Below, in pieces: positions 1-7,816 of a DNA stretch of 12,361 bases (position 1 is the stretch's first letter; every line of letters begins with the position of its first letter). This DNA is from Treponema sp. GTDB lineage: Bacteria; Spirochaetota; Spirochaetia; Treponematales; Treponemataceae. A program made the position numbers and the translations under genes. The notes beneath the pieces were generated by a model. That model saw nothing but the letters and a program-made list of their open reading frames with translations. It was not told where the DNA came from and did no database searches. Location: positions 1-12,361 of the forward strand of contig JAFOTA010000151.1 in NCBI GenBank assembly GCA_017421145.1. The letters are read 5' to 3'.

Positions 1-886
1 CACTCTGTAAGTGCGACCGCCTACCTCATAGGTGTTGATCTGAACGGGGCAGTCTTTGTACTGCTCGTTCATCTCCTGCATTGTTCTGTTTTTCATAGCT
101 TGTTATATAGTTATGCTGAAGTGCCCTTTCATCGCTTTGTGAGGCAGAAGGAAGCGCATCATAGTCCGCCTGACTGGTTGCGGAATACTTTGCCATGATC
201 ACCGACACGTTGGCCTTGTCAGGAACGTCGAATTCAGTTTTTTCAAGATCTATGACCGTTCCGTCAGCTCTGTATGCCGTAACGTACATTTTTTCGATGT
301 CATGCCCGTCGGCAATGGTTCCGCTTATGACCACGGAGCGTCCGTATTCTTTTCCGCCTTCGCTTCCTTCAACCGTGCTGGGAGCTGAAACAAGAAATAC
401 AGGAGGGGTGTTGTCTATATCGAAAGATACCGGCATCGGATCCATACATTCACGGTTTCCGTCAAAAGCTGTCAGATATGCAATGTAGGTACCATCGGCA
501 AGGTTAAGCGTGTGTCCGTTGAGGATATAATTATAGCCGTCACCGTCAGGAACATGGACAAGAGGAACGTTCCAGTTTGCCCCGTCAGGAAGCTCGGCAG
601 TACCAAGATCCTCGCCGTTGAAAAGCGTTCCGTATGCAACCTTGTTTTCGGTGTCCTTCAATCCGACTATGCGGACTTCCCTGACCCCGGTATCATCATC
701 GCATGTACCGCTTATATTGAAATTGGAACTTACCGCCGCATTTACCGCAGGCAAAGTTATTGTAAGTGACGGAGGATTGGCATCGACCGCCGCACCAAGT
801 CCTATGATTTCACATCCTGTAGCGCAGAAAAATGCTGCAAAAGCGGTCACAATAAAAATGAATTTCTTTAATGAGTACTTTCTCAT
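1..886 (-). CDS. Ig-like repeat lipoprotein, 3' end outside window, apparent frameshift
   Basis: Probable surface or periplasmic lipoprotein. The N-terminus has a basic stretch (MRKYSLKK), a hydrophobic segment and a lipobox-like A-T-G-C at residues 22-25, counting from the ATG at 886. Loose lipoboxes are known in spirochaetes. Two similar modules follow, each opening with a Pro-Pro pair (near residues 38 and 162) and containing an ISGT motif; this is the pattern of bacterial Ig-like or fibronectin-like beta domains. I chose the ATG at 886 because AGGGGAG lies 7 bases upstream; a TTG two codons earlier sits almost on that site. The original frame runs into a stop at 26-28. A second frame reads sensibly on to the window edge (CPVQINTYEVGGRTYRV), but has a stop at 103-105. 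The frames must therefore switch between about 103 and 26. A specific function cannot be given. Confidence 0.75.
89..93 (-). other. probable site of -1/+1 frameshift (A5 tract)
   Basis: Read on the minus strand, this is a run of five A's in TAT GAA AAA CAG. Removing one A gives TAT GAA AAC AGA ACA ATG and joins the Ig-like upstream frame to the downstream frame that stays open to the window edge. This is the only homopolymer of this length between the stop of the downstream frame (103-105) and the stop of the upstream frame (26-28). A sequencing error, a true mutation or slippage are all possible. Confidence 0.55.
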
Positions 887-1017
887 AGTCAAGCTCCCCT
901 AATCTTTCGGTACGGTCACCAACAACAAAATATGGATGTCTTTCAATCAGAACGGACACCCTTTTACAAACTTTCAGAAATTGAGATTTTGGACTTTTTT
1001 TAAGACTTTTTATTTAT

Positions 1018-1045
1018 ATAATACCATCTTTCAAAAAGTTTTCAA
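1018..1045 (-). promoter_or_regulatory. sigma70-type promoter for the Ig-like lipoprotein gene
   Basis: On the minus strand, TTGAAA (1040-1045) is followed after 16 bases by TATTAT (1018-1023). Each hexamer differs from consensus at one or two positions. Transcription would begin near 1011, about 125 bases before the start codon at 886. It lies downstream of the dcw terminator, so the lipoprotein gene would be an independent unit. Confidence 0.55.
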
Positions 1046-1209
1046 GAATTTTGTTTTAAAAACCCAACGCTGGATACGTAGAATTTTTAAAGCAACCCAG
1101 CTCTTCTTTTCGGCACAAATTCCGTTTTTCCCCACCCCGGATTTGCATTTTAGAGATCAGTTGGAGCTATCCCCTCTATTTTAGAACAACCAAGACGTTT
1201 GCAGGATAC

Positions 1210-1237
1210 AAAAAAAAAGCCGCCCGTAAAGCTTTTT
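1210..1237 (-). terminator. probable intrinsic terminator of the dcw operon
   Basis: On the minus strand, AAAAAGC (1231-1237) pairs with GCTTTTT (1214-1220) around a 10-base loop and runs into nine T's (1210-1218). The stem has only two G-C pairs, so it is weak. It lies about 70 bases after the TPR gene stop and is the best candidate between that gene and the next promoter. Being symmetrical, it could also act on plus-strand transcripts. Confidence 0.5.
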
Positions 1238-1306
1238 CCGCAGATTCCCTGAAAAACAAGGCAAGCGGTGCTTTCGGACAGCTTCTTTTTAGAAACCGCA
1301 CTCAGG

Positions 1307-2050
1307 CTAGTTTTTGTACTGCATCTCCGTCACGGTCCTCTTGTTTGCCTCGGCCTGGCTCACTTTTTCGGCGTTCGGCTTAAGCTCTATGATCTTGTCA
1401 TAAAGCGCAATCGACTTTTCGAATTCAAGGTTCTCATAATATGCACGTGCAAGCACGAACATTCCGTCGGTGTCCTTAGTCTGGGTCCTGAGGTATTCCT
1501 CAAGATAAGGAACGGCTTTTTCAGGCTCTCCCATGTCAAATACGTAGAGAACTCCCAATCCGTACATGGCCCTGTAATATTTCGGGTCTATTGAAAGCGC
1601 GCGCATGAAAGATTCTTCCGAAACCCTGAGGTACTTCATCTTCGTGGACGAAACGGATCCGTCGTCATGAACGTTCCAGTCTATAGTGCTGTTTGAAATG
1701 TATCCTGCACAAACCGCCAGATAATAATAGAGGTTCGCGTTGTTCGGGTAGAATTCAAGGGCTTTCTGGAACGATTCGTATGCCTTTCCGTAAAGCTGCT
1801 CGTCAAGGTAGCGGGTTCCAAGGATTTTATACCATATTCCTTCCTGAGCCTGCGTGGTGACAAGATCTATTGCGCGTCGGTCATATTTTTCAATGGCTTC
1901 CTGCAGCTCTTCCTTTGTCGTCGGGGATGAAACGCCCTCTTCCATCTTCTGCATCCTTTTTATGGAATTGTATGAGTTTCCGCAAGAAACACAGGTGAAT
2001 GCAACCAGCGACAGGACAAGCGCGGCAGATGCCTTAAAAACTTTCTTCAT
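1307..2050 (-). CDS. TPR-repeat lipoprotein
   Basis: 247-residue protein with a lipoprotein-type signal: basic MKK, a hydrophobic stretch at 7-19, then C-V-S-C with Cys23 as the likely acylated residue. The -3 residue is Cys, which is unusual, though spirochaete lipoboxes are loose. After a helical linker come tetratricopeptide repeats, visible at about 71-118 (containing LYGKAYESFQKALEFYPNNA), 141-172 (EESFMRALSIDPKYYRAMYG) and 174-227 (GEPEKAVPYLEEYL and FEKSIALYDKIIELKPNA). TPRs mediate protein-protein contacts, so this is probably a membrane-anchored periplasmic adaptor. The start overlaps the recombinase stop as ATGA, with AGGAGG 9 bases upstream. A role in division or envelope assembly is only guilt by association. 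Confidence 0.88.
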   Translation of the reverse strand: MKKVFKASAALVLSLVAFTCVSCGNSYNSIKRMQKMEEGVSSPTTKEELQEAIEKYDRRAIDLVTTQAQEGIWYKILGTRYLDEQLYGKAYESFQKALEFYPNNANLYYYLAVCAGYISNSTIDWNVHDDGSVSSTKMKYLRVSEESFMRALSIDPKYYRAMYGLGVLYVFDMGEPEKAVPYLEEYLRTQTKDTDGMFVLARAYYENLEFEKSIALYDKIIELKPNAEKVSQAEANKRTVTEMQYKN

Positions 2051-2991
2051 AAATCATTTCCTCCTGATGAGCCTGATTTCCCAGAATCAGCATGGCCCGG
2101 AAAATACCCGGCATGATATTCCGCAAGCTGCTCATCTTCTATATGTGTATAAATCTGCGTCGTAGCAAGATCAGTATGCCCCAAAAGTTCCTGAACGGAG
2201 CGAAGGTCTGCACCGCCGGAAAGCAAATGAGTGGCAAACGAATGCCTAAGAGTATGGACTTTCGCCTCTACCCCGCTCTTTTTTTCAAGCTCCTGAAAAT
2301 TCTTCCAGATTCCCTTGCGTGAAAGGCTTTCACCCCGGAAATTTACGAAGACCTCAGGAATCTGCCTCTGCCCCACTATTCCCGGGCGGACTTCAAAGAG
2401 CCATTTTTTAAGCCAGTATGATGCGGCTTCACCGAACGGAACTATCCTTTCCTTGTCCCCTTTTCCGTGCACCATGATTATGGACTCGTCAAAATGGACA
2501 TTGGAGATCAAAAGCCCCGATGCCTCGCTTATCCGCAGCCCGCAGCTGTAAATAAGCTCAAAAAGCGCACGGTCCCTTATCCCGAGAGGCTTTGTCACAT
2601 CGATCACTTCCAAAAGCGCGTCAACCTGCTCAACGCTCAGCACTTTCGGAAGTTTTCTCGAAGCTTTAGGCCTGTCAAGCTCCAGGGCAAAATTCTCAGT
2701 CCAGATTCTCTGCCGCTTCAGGTACGAACCGAAAGAACGCAGTGCCGATATGTCCTTTGAGACGGTAAGCTCGGAGCATCCGCATTCACGCCGCCATACC
2801 AGATAGTACAAAAGGTTCTGGCTTACGGTATCTTCCAGACGGATACCGTTTTTTTCCAGCCACAAAAGGAATTCTTCGCAGCTGAAGCAATAGGTCTGCG
2901 CCGAAAGCTCCGCCCTGCCTTCTACCATGAGCAGATCGGAATAAAAACCGCGTAAAACCGGAGGCCAGTTTGCACCGGCATTGCCTTTCAT
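2047..2991 (-). CDS. xerD: Xer-type tyrosine site-specific recombinase
   Basis: 314-residue tyrosine recombinase with an N-terminal SAM-like core-binding domain (about 11-100) and a C-terminal catalytic domain. The whole catalytic set is visible: Arg153 in CGLRISEASGL, Lys177 in GKGDKER, His246 and Arg249 in HTLRHSFATHLL, His272 in LLGHTDLATTQ, and nucleophile Tyr281 in IYTH. Length and motifs match XerC/XerD, which resolve chromosome dimers at dif. GADLR followed by LLGHTDLATTQIYTH looks closer to XerD than XerC, but paralogue choice is uncertain from one sequence. The ATG shares one base with the ftsZ stop (TGATG), and GAGGA lies just upstream. The last 15 or so residues (rich in Gly and Ser) extend past the usual family end. 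Its place behind ftsZ fits coupling of dimer resolution to division. Confidence 0.93.
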   Translation of the reverse strand: MKGNAGANWPPVLRGFYSDLLMVEGRAELSAQTYCFSCEEFLLWLEKNGIRLEDTVSQNLLYYLVWRRECGCSELTVSKDISALRSFGSYLKRQRIWTENFALELDRPKASRKLPKVLSVEQVDALLEVIDVTKPLGIRDRALFELIYSCGLRISEASGLLISNVHFDESIIMVHGKGDKERIVPFGEAASYWLKKWLFEVRPGIVGQRQIPEVFVNFRGESLSRKGIWKNFQELEKKSGVEAKVHTLRHSFATHLLSGGADLRSVQELLGHTDLATTQIYTHIEDEQLAEYHAGYFPGHADSGKSGSSGGNDL

Positions 2992-4388
2992 CAGTCCTCG
3001 CTTGACAAATCTATCGTGCGGCTGAGTTTTCTGAGCACGGCAGGCTGGTTCTTGTCACCTATGTCCATGTTCACCGGCGGAATGAACTTCGGCTTCTGCT
3101 TTGCACTCTCAACTGCATTGCTGAATTTTTCGCTCATCGAATATGGGTTCGACCTTGTCTGCGGAGTATAAGCCTCCACTTTCAGGCCTGAAAAAAATTC
3201 ATCCGCCTGCTTTTCAGAATCGTCATTTATTATCTGAGGATTTACCGGAATATTGCTGATTTTTGAATATTCATTGACCGCCGGAGTTTTTTTTACCGGC
3301 TCCGCTTTTTTATTTCCCATGAGGACATCAAAATCATCCATGGGCAATACATTTCCGTGTAGAAGTCCGGCATCTGCTCCTGACATCGAACGTTCCCTGT
3401 CAGACTGCTCGAATCCTGTCGCAATTACGGTCACCGAAACCTTGTCTCCCATGTTTGTGTCCGGAACCTGACCCCAGAAAAGCTTAAGGCGCGGATTTGC
3501 CGATGCGGATATTGTCTTGATGATTTCCTCCACTTCGACCATGCCGAGAACTTCCGCACTGGTTATGTTTACGAGTATGTTGGAAGCTCCGTCAATGCTC
3601 CTGTTTTCAAGCATAGGATTGCATATCGCGTTCTGGGCAGCCTCAACGGCACGGTTTTCACCTCCTGCAATGCCCACTCCGAGTATTGCCTCACCCTGAT
3701 CCTTCATGACTGCCTTTACGTCGGCAAAGTCGCAGTTGACTTCTCCAGGCTTGGTGATTATGCCGGTGATTCCCATGACACCCTGACAGAGCACGTCGTC
3801 TGCAAGGCGGAATGCCTGTTTATATGTGATGTTCCTGTCGTTTCCGACAATCTTCATAATCTGCTGGTTTGGTATGACGATAAGGCTGTCAACATGCTCG
3901 CGGAGCTTTTCCAGTCCGTTGGATGCATATTCCTTTCTGATTGAGGCCTCAAAATCAAACGGGGTCGTGACCACTGCAAGAGTAAGGCACCCCTGTTCCT
4001 TTGCAATGCGGGCAACGACAGGAGCTGATCCGGTTCCGGTTCCACCGCCCATTCCGGCAGTGATTATAACCATGTCGGCATCGCGCACAAGCTCCGTGAT
4101 CGATTCTTCATCTTCTTCGGCTGCTTTTTCACCGACTTCAGGATTTCCTCCAGCACCAAGACCGCCCGTAAGCTGCTGGCCTATAGGAATGCGTTTCTGA
4201 GCTTTTGAAATCCGCAGAGCCTGCATATCAGTGTTCATGACGATGAATTCAACGTCGCTCACACCTTCATCAATCATTCGGTTAACGGCAGAAGATCCTC
4301 CTCCTCCGCATCCGATTATCTTTATAATCGTTGGACTAGGCGCTGTAAGAGCTTCCCCGGCATCTTTTTCTACAGACAGTTCTATCAT
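2991..4388 (-). CDS. ftsZ: cell division GTPase FtsZ
   Basis: 465-residue tubulin homologue that polymerises into the cytoplasmic Z-ring. The nucleotide-binding domain shows IIGCGGGGSSAVNRM (24-38), the tubulin signature GGGTGTG (114-120) and TTPFDFE (141-147). The T7 synergy loop is NCDFAD (218-223), with the catalytic acidic residues D220 and D223. The globular core ends near 330. It is followed by a linker of about 110 residues rich in Ser, Asn and Lys, then a tail with QPAVLRK (448-454), resembling the conserved peptide that binds FtsA. The ATG is preceded by GGGAGGAAAT. It lies 85 bases after ftsA and overlaps the recombinase start by one base. An acidic extension (LSRTIDLSSED) follows the C-terminal peptide. 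Confidence 0.98.
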   Translation of the reverse strand: MIELSVEKDAGEALTAPSPTIIKIIGCGGGGSSAVNRMIDEGVSDVEFIVMNTDMQALRISKAQKRIPIGQQLTGGLGAGGNPEVGEKAAEEDEESITELVRDADMVIITAGMGGGTGTGSAPVVARIAKEQGCLTLAVVTTPFDFEASIRKEYASNGLEKLREHVDSLIVIPNQQIMKIVGNDRNITYKQAFRLADDVLCQGVMGITGIITKPGEVNCDFADVKAVMKDQGEAILGVGIAGGENRAVEAAQNAICNPMLENRSIDGASNILVNITSAEVLGMVEVEEIIKTISASANPRLKLFWGQVPDTNMGDKVSVTVIATGFEQSDRERSMSGADAGLLHGNVLPMDDFDVLMGNKKAEPVKKTPAVNEYSKISNIPVNPQIINDDSEKQADEFFSGLKVEAYTPQTRSNPYSMSEKFSNAVESAKQKPKFIPPVNMDIGDKNQPAVLRKLSRTIDLSSED

Positions 4389-4436
4389 ATTTCCTCCCGA
4401 CCCATTTCTACTATTTTAACTCAATTTTCATTTTAA

Positions 4437-4465
4437 GGGAACCTCCGCAATGCGTGGAAAGCCCC
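4437..4465 (-). other. imperfect hairpin in the ftsA-ftsZ gap
   Basis: On the minus strand, GGGGCTTTCC (4456-4465) can pair with GGAGGTTCCC (4437-4446) with one mismatch and several G-U pairs, around a 9-base loop. No T-run follows, so it is not a standard terminator. It sits 48 bases before the ftsZ start. It could be an mRNA processing or stability element, or chance. Confidence 0.35.
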
Positions 4466-4473
4466 GGTGTTTT

Positions 4474-5742
4474 TTAGAAAAATTTGTTCCAGACTCTTTT
4501 CGCTTTGTCGAACAGGGAAAATCCTGAGTCAAATTTTTCATGGCGCACGTTTTTCCTTGGTTTTTCCGATTCAGGTTTCGGAAGGTTTCCCACGACAAGA
4601 CCGACTGCAGTGGCAAAATCCGGCCGTCTGTAAAGGTAGCCGTCATTGTCCTCCACGCGCCCGTAATCAGGGGACTGACCGAGCCTAACTGCCACGGTGT
4701 TCCAGACCTGCTGGGTAAGCTCCTGTATGCCGGGCATCAACGCGCCGCCGCCGGTAAGGACTATGCTTCCGGTAAGCTCCTTCAGCCCCGCATGCCGGAC
4801 TATTTCCCTGCGCACGTCACGCATTATTTCTTCCATACGCGGCTGGATTATGTCGCACAGCTCTCCTCTGGTCGTTTCTTCCGCACTTCTTGCGCCTATT
4901 TCAGGGATAAGCACTTCCTCATCCCTCTCATCCTCGTCAAGCATGCAGCAGCCGTATTCAAGCTTCAGACGCTCGGCCTCGCTTTTCGGAAGGTTCTTTA
5001 TTATGGCAATGTCGCTTGTCACGCTGTTTCCGCCGAAAGGAATGGTCGTCATGTAAATGGGAGCGCCTTTGTAGATTACGAGAGCATCGGTGCTTTCCGT
5101 TCCTATGTCGATGAGTATTGAACCGAGTTCCATTTCCTCATCGCGCATGGTTGCAAGGGCCGCCATGAGTGTCTTCAGGTAAAGTCCGTTAAGTATGAGA
5201 CGGCTCCGGTCAAGGCAGTTTTCAATGTTCACCAAAGTCGATTTCGTCACTGAAATGAGATAGACTGAAATATCAAGGCGCACGCCCATTATGTCTATCG
5301 GGTTCTTTCCGACGGGATTTCCGTCAACCCTGTACTCCTGGGGAATCGACTGCAAAAGTTCCTTGCCCATGGAATGAATCACGGCACGGGCCACTTCCTG
5401 AACCCTGTCCTTTGCTTCTTCGGTTATCTCCACGCACTGGTTGTTTCCGCTCGGATCAATGGCTACTCCGCCTGTAGAAGACCTTCCTTCCGCCTGCTTT
5501 CCGCCGATTGCAGTAAAAACGCCCTTAACGCCAAGCCCCGCGCAATCTTCGGCCTCTTCAACGGCAGCCCTGACAGCATCCGACATTGCGTTCAAATTGA
5601 CAATATTTCCTTCGACCAGCCCTGGGGAGGGTATCTGAGACTCACCTATAATTGAAAGGCGCCTGTCTTCCTCATCAACCTGGCCGATCACGCATCTGAT
5701 AAAGCTTGTTCCGATATCAAGTCCCACAATAATATCGTTCAA
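4474..5742 (-). CDS. ftsA: cell division protein FtsA (actin-like)
   Basis: 422-residue actin-fold ATPase that tethers FtsZ filaments to the inner membrane and recruits later divisome proteins. Seen in order: phosphate-1 motif VGLDIGTSFIRCVIG (6-20), the 1C/SHS2 region (about 85-165), phosphate-2 motif LIDIGTESTDALVI (210-223), and adenosine motif IVLTGGGALMPGI (327-339). The C-terminus ends in an amphipathic helix (GFSLFDKAKRVWNKFF) that serves as the membrane anchor. The start is TTG at 5742, with GGGGGA 5 bases upstream. The ftsQ stop (5758-5760) is in the same frame, so no upstream ATG or GTG is possible. The next candidate, a GTG at codon 6, would cut into the first ATP motif. Confidence 0.97.
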   Translation of the reverse strand: MNDIIVGLDIGTSFIRCVIGQVDEEDRRLSIIGESQIPSPGLVEGNIVNLNAMSDAVRAAVEEAEDCAGLGVKGVFTAIGGKQAEGRSSTGGVAIDPSGNNQCVEITEEAKDRVQEVARAVIHSMGKELLQSIPQEYRVDGNPVGKNPIDIMGVRLDISVYLISVTKSTLVNIENCLDRSRLILNGLYLKTLMAALATMRDEEMELGSILIDIGTESTDALVIYKGAPIYMTTIPFGGNSVTSDIAIIKNLPKSEAERLKLEYGCCMLDEDERDEEVLIPEIGARSAEETTRGELCDIIQPRMEEIMRDVRREIVRHAGLKELTGSIVLTGGGALMPGIQELTQQVWNTVAVRLGQSPDYGRVEDNDGYLYRRPDFATAVGLVVGNLPKPESEKPRKNVRHEKFDSGFSLFDKAKRVWNKFF

Positions 5743-5757
5743 AATATCCCCCGTAAA

Positions 5758-6615
5758 TCAGCGTATGCCGAACGAAACCCCGCCGTAGCGGATGTCTATA
5801 GAATTTGCATCCGGTTGTATAGAATTGACTATATCCAGAGCTACCATCATATATTTTAATGTGTCTTCATTCAAGTTCTGATCGGTCAAGACGCGCACTT
5901 TGCTGTGCAGAGGGAAAAGCACAAGCTCGTATCCGCCGTAATCCTTGGGAACGACCTCTATTTCAGAAAGGGACGCAAAATAGTTCGAGCTAAGCCCGCG
6001 TATATTGCGGATTTTTTCCATGAGCGGCCTGTAGATTTCCGGCATCCGCACTCCATTCTGCACTTCCACGAAAGGAATTCCCGTGATGAGCGGAACCGAT
6101 GAATCTGATTCGCAGCTTTTGTCGTTGGAAGAGAAAATCACGCCGTTCCTGTCTATTTCCATTGTCAACGAACGTCCGTCCATATCGACTATGGTTTTGG
6201 CCACCACTTCCCTTTCACGTATCGTCACTACGACCATGTCAGGAAAATGCTTGTCTATGGAAACGCTCTCAACGTCAGGTATGGAACCGAAAAGTGCGGC
6301 TGCTTTTTCAGAGTCGAATTTCATCCACGTGGTAGAATTCAGCTGGCCGAATTTTTCGTTAAGCTCGTCGGCGGTAACATTTTTAGCACCCTTGAATTGT
6401 ATGCGCACGTCCGCAAGCGAAGGAATCACGAGCATGTTAAGGACTACGTACAGCACCATGGCGGCAAGGATCACGTAAAGGCAGATTCTGAGTATCAGAA
6501 ACTTTTTGTCCTTGGACTTGGAATCCGGAGCGTCTCCCGGCTTTTTTCCGCTTTTTTTATGATTGCTGCCGCTGAACAAGGTATACGGGACCTCGGTGTA
6601 GGAAGAATCATTCAT
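5758..6615 (-). CDS. ftsQ: cell division protein FtsQ/DivIB
   Basis: 285-residue bitopic inner-membrane protein that scaffolds FtsL and other divisome partners. A polar, Lys-rich cytoplasmic tail (1-38) precedes one transmembrane helix (about 39-64). Then comes a POTRA domain (about 67-142) whose end carries the family pattern DKHFPDMVVVTIREREVVA. A FtsQ-type beta domain follows to the C-terminus. The ATG at 6615 overlaps ftsW by 8 bases and has GGAG 7 bases upstream. An alternative in-frame ATG at 6636, with GGAGGA 10 bases upstream, would add 7 residues and overlap ftsW by 29 bases; the sequence does not settle this. It ends 15 bases before ftsA. Confidence 0.92.
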   Translation of the reverse strand: MNDSSYTEVPYTLFSGSNHKKSGKKPGDAPDSKSKDKKFLILRICLYVILAAMVLYVVLNMLVIPSLADVRIQFKGAKNVTADELNEKFGQLNSTTWMKFDSEKAAALFGSIPDVESVSIDKHFPDMVVVTIREREVVAKTIVDMDGRSLTMEIDRNGVIFSSNDKSCESDSSVPLITGIPFVEVQNGVRMPEIYRPLMEKIRNIRGLSSNYFASLSEIEVVPKDYGGYELVLFPLHSKVRVLTDQNLNEDTLKYMMVALDIVNSIQPDANSIDIRYGGVSFGIR

Positions 6616-7816
6616 ATTCCTGCTCCGTACTTCCATAGTTTTCCAATCCTCCGACTTTTTTTCTTGCTGAATACACGTTTTCCTCCCCGTCGCTGTTGCA
6701 GGCGTTCAGGATCAGGCCGCACATTATGAAAGTTGAAATCAGGGAAGAACCTCCGTATGAGAAAAACGGAAGAGGTATTCCCGTAGTAGGAAGCAGTCCG
6801 CTGACGACCCCCACGTTTATGACCGACTGCACGAGAATCATGGTGGTGCATCCGAATGCAACGTAGGAAGAAAAACGGTTCTTGCATTCCCTTGAAATGA
6901 CGTATCCGCGCCATGCAAAAAGAACGAGAAGCGCAAAATATGCAATTACGCCGAGAAGCCCCATGGAATTGGTCCAGCCGGCAAAAATATAGTCAGTCTG
7001 TATTTCAGGTATGTTGAGCGTGGTCATTCCAGTTCCAAGCCCCGTTCCCCAGAATCCGCCGGATGCAATGACGAAGTTCGACTGATTTCTCTGGTAATCG
7101 ATCGTAAGCGTGTATTCTCCCGGATTGAGCCATGCAATCATGCGGTTAAGGCGGTATGGTTCAAGCACTACGAAAATGGCGACCGCAAAGACACCGAGTA
7201 TTATCATGGGGATGACCCATGTGAGCCTTGCTCCGGTAACGAAAAGGATTACGATTCCGACCACAAGGATGAGGACGGCCGTTGAAAGATCCTTCTGCAG
7301 CACGATTACGGCAACGAACGCAATGAGGCCGATGGCAGGGTAAAGCCAGCTGTCACCGGAATTGAAGTCACCGCGGTTCATGGATTTGTCTATAAGGTTC
7401 GCAAGGAAAAGCACTATGGCCGGTTTTGCGAATTCGGAAGGCTGGAAACGGACCACATGCGGTATGCTCAGCCATCTTGTAGCACCATGGCTCTCATGCC
7501 CAAGCCCTATGACCGGAAGCAGGCAGAGAACAAGCACAATAAGGACATAAAGCCCCAGAAGCTTGCGGATTATTTTGAGCGAAATGACCGAGCTGATGAA
7601 AAACAGTATGAATCCCGCGGCTGAAAAAATAAGCTGGCGGAACACGAAATAATACTTGCTCTGGTTCTTGAAAATGTTGGATGCAGTCTCCGTAGTGGAA
7701 ATCAGCAGGGTGAAGATTCCAAGCCCCCAAAGCAGAAGTACGGAAATCAAAAAAAGCCCGTTGTTCGCCCGGTTGTCCTCACCCAAAGCTCCTGGCCTGA
7801 ACACGATTTTTCCCAT
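6608..7816 (-). CDS. ftsW: septal peptidoglycan glycosyltransferase FtsW (SEDS family)
   Basis: 402-residue polytopic membrane protein with about ten hydrophobic segments, which polymerises lipid II into septal glycan together with a class B penicillin-binding protein. Family motifs are present: GATRWL (111-116), QPSEFAKPA (125-133), QKDLSTAVLI (174-183), NPGEY (231-235), YQRNQS with ASGGFWGTGLGTG (241-263), PEIQTDYIFA (270-279) with catalytic Asp275, and PTTGIPLPFFSYGGSS (343-358). It is FtsW rather than RodA by context. The position after Asp275 normally reads I-x-x-E-E-x-G; here it is GWTNSMG (280-286), so the acidic pair is absent. The start shares one base with the murF stop (TAATG), with GGAGGGG upstream. 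The partner FtsI is not encoded in the window. Confidence 0.97.
   Translation of the reverse strand: MGKIVFRPGALGEDNRANNGLFLISVLLLWGLGIFTLLISTTETASNIFKNQSKYYFVFRQLIFSAAGFILFFISSVISLKIIRKLLGLYVLIVLVLCLLPVIGLGHESHGATRWLSIPHVVRFQPSEFAKPAIVLFLANLIDKSMNRGDFNSGDSWLYPAIGLIAFVAVIVLQKDLSTAVLILVVGIVILFVTGARLTWVIPMIILGVFAVAIFVVLEPYRLNRMIAWLNPGEYTLTIDYQRNQSNFVIASGGFWGTGLGTGMTTLNIPEIQTDYIFAGWTNSMGLLGVIAYFALLVLFAWRGYVISRECKNRFSSYVAFGCTTMILVQSVINVGVVSGLLPTTGIPLPFFSYGGSSLISTFIMCGLILNACNSDGEENVYSARKKVGGLENYGSTEQEYE

Larger units (their letters stand above)
887..1306. other. AT-rich intergenic region between TPR and Ig-like lipoprotein genes
   Basis: No convincing gene is seen here. The only open frame of note (936-1184, plus strand) encodes a Phe- and Lys-rich composition typical of translated AT-rich DNA, and it has no ribosome binding site. 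The region holds a terminator-like inverted repeat (1210-1237) at the end of the dcw operon and a good minus-strand promoter (1018-1045) for the lipoprotein gene. The predicted leader of that gene is then about 125 bases. I do not recognise a riboswitch in it. Confidence 0.6.

Noticed and set aside
936..1184. Plus-strand 82-codon open frame in the intergenic region
   Set aside because: Phe- and Lys-rich composition from AT-rich DNA, no ribosome binding site, no recognisable motif.
4540..5121. Plus-strand 193-codon open frame opposite ftsA
   Set aside because: It is antisense to conserved ftsA sequence (including ATP-binding motifs) and shows no domain or ribosome binding site; it is a shadow frame.
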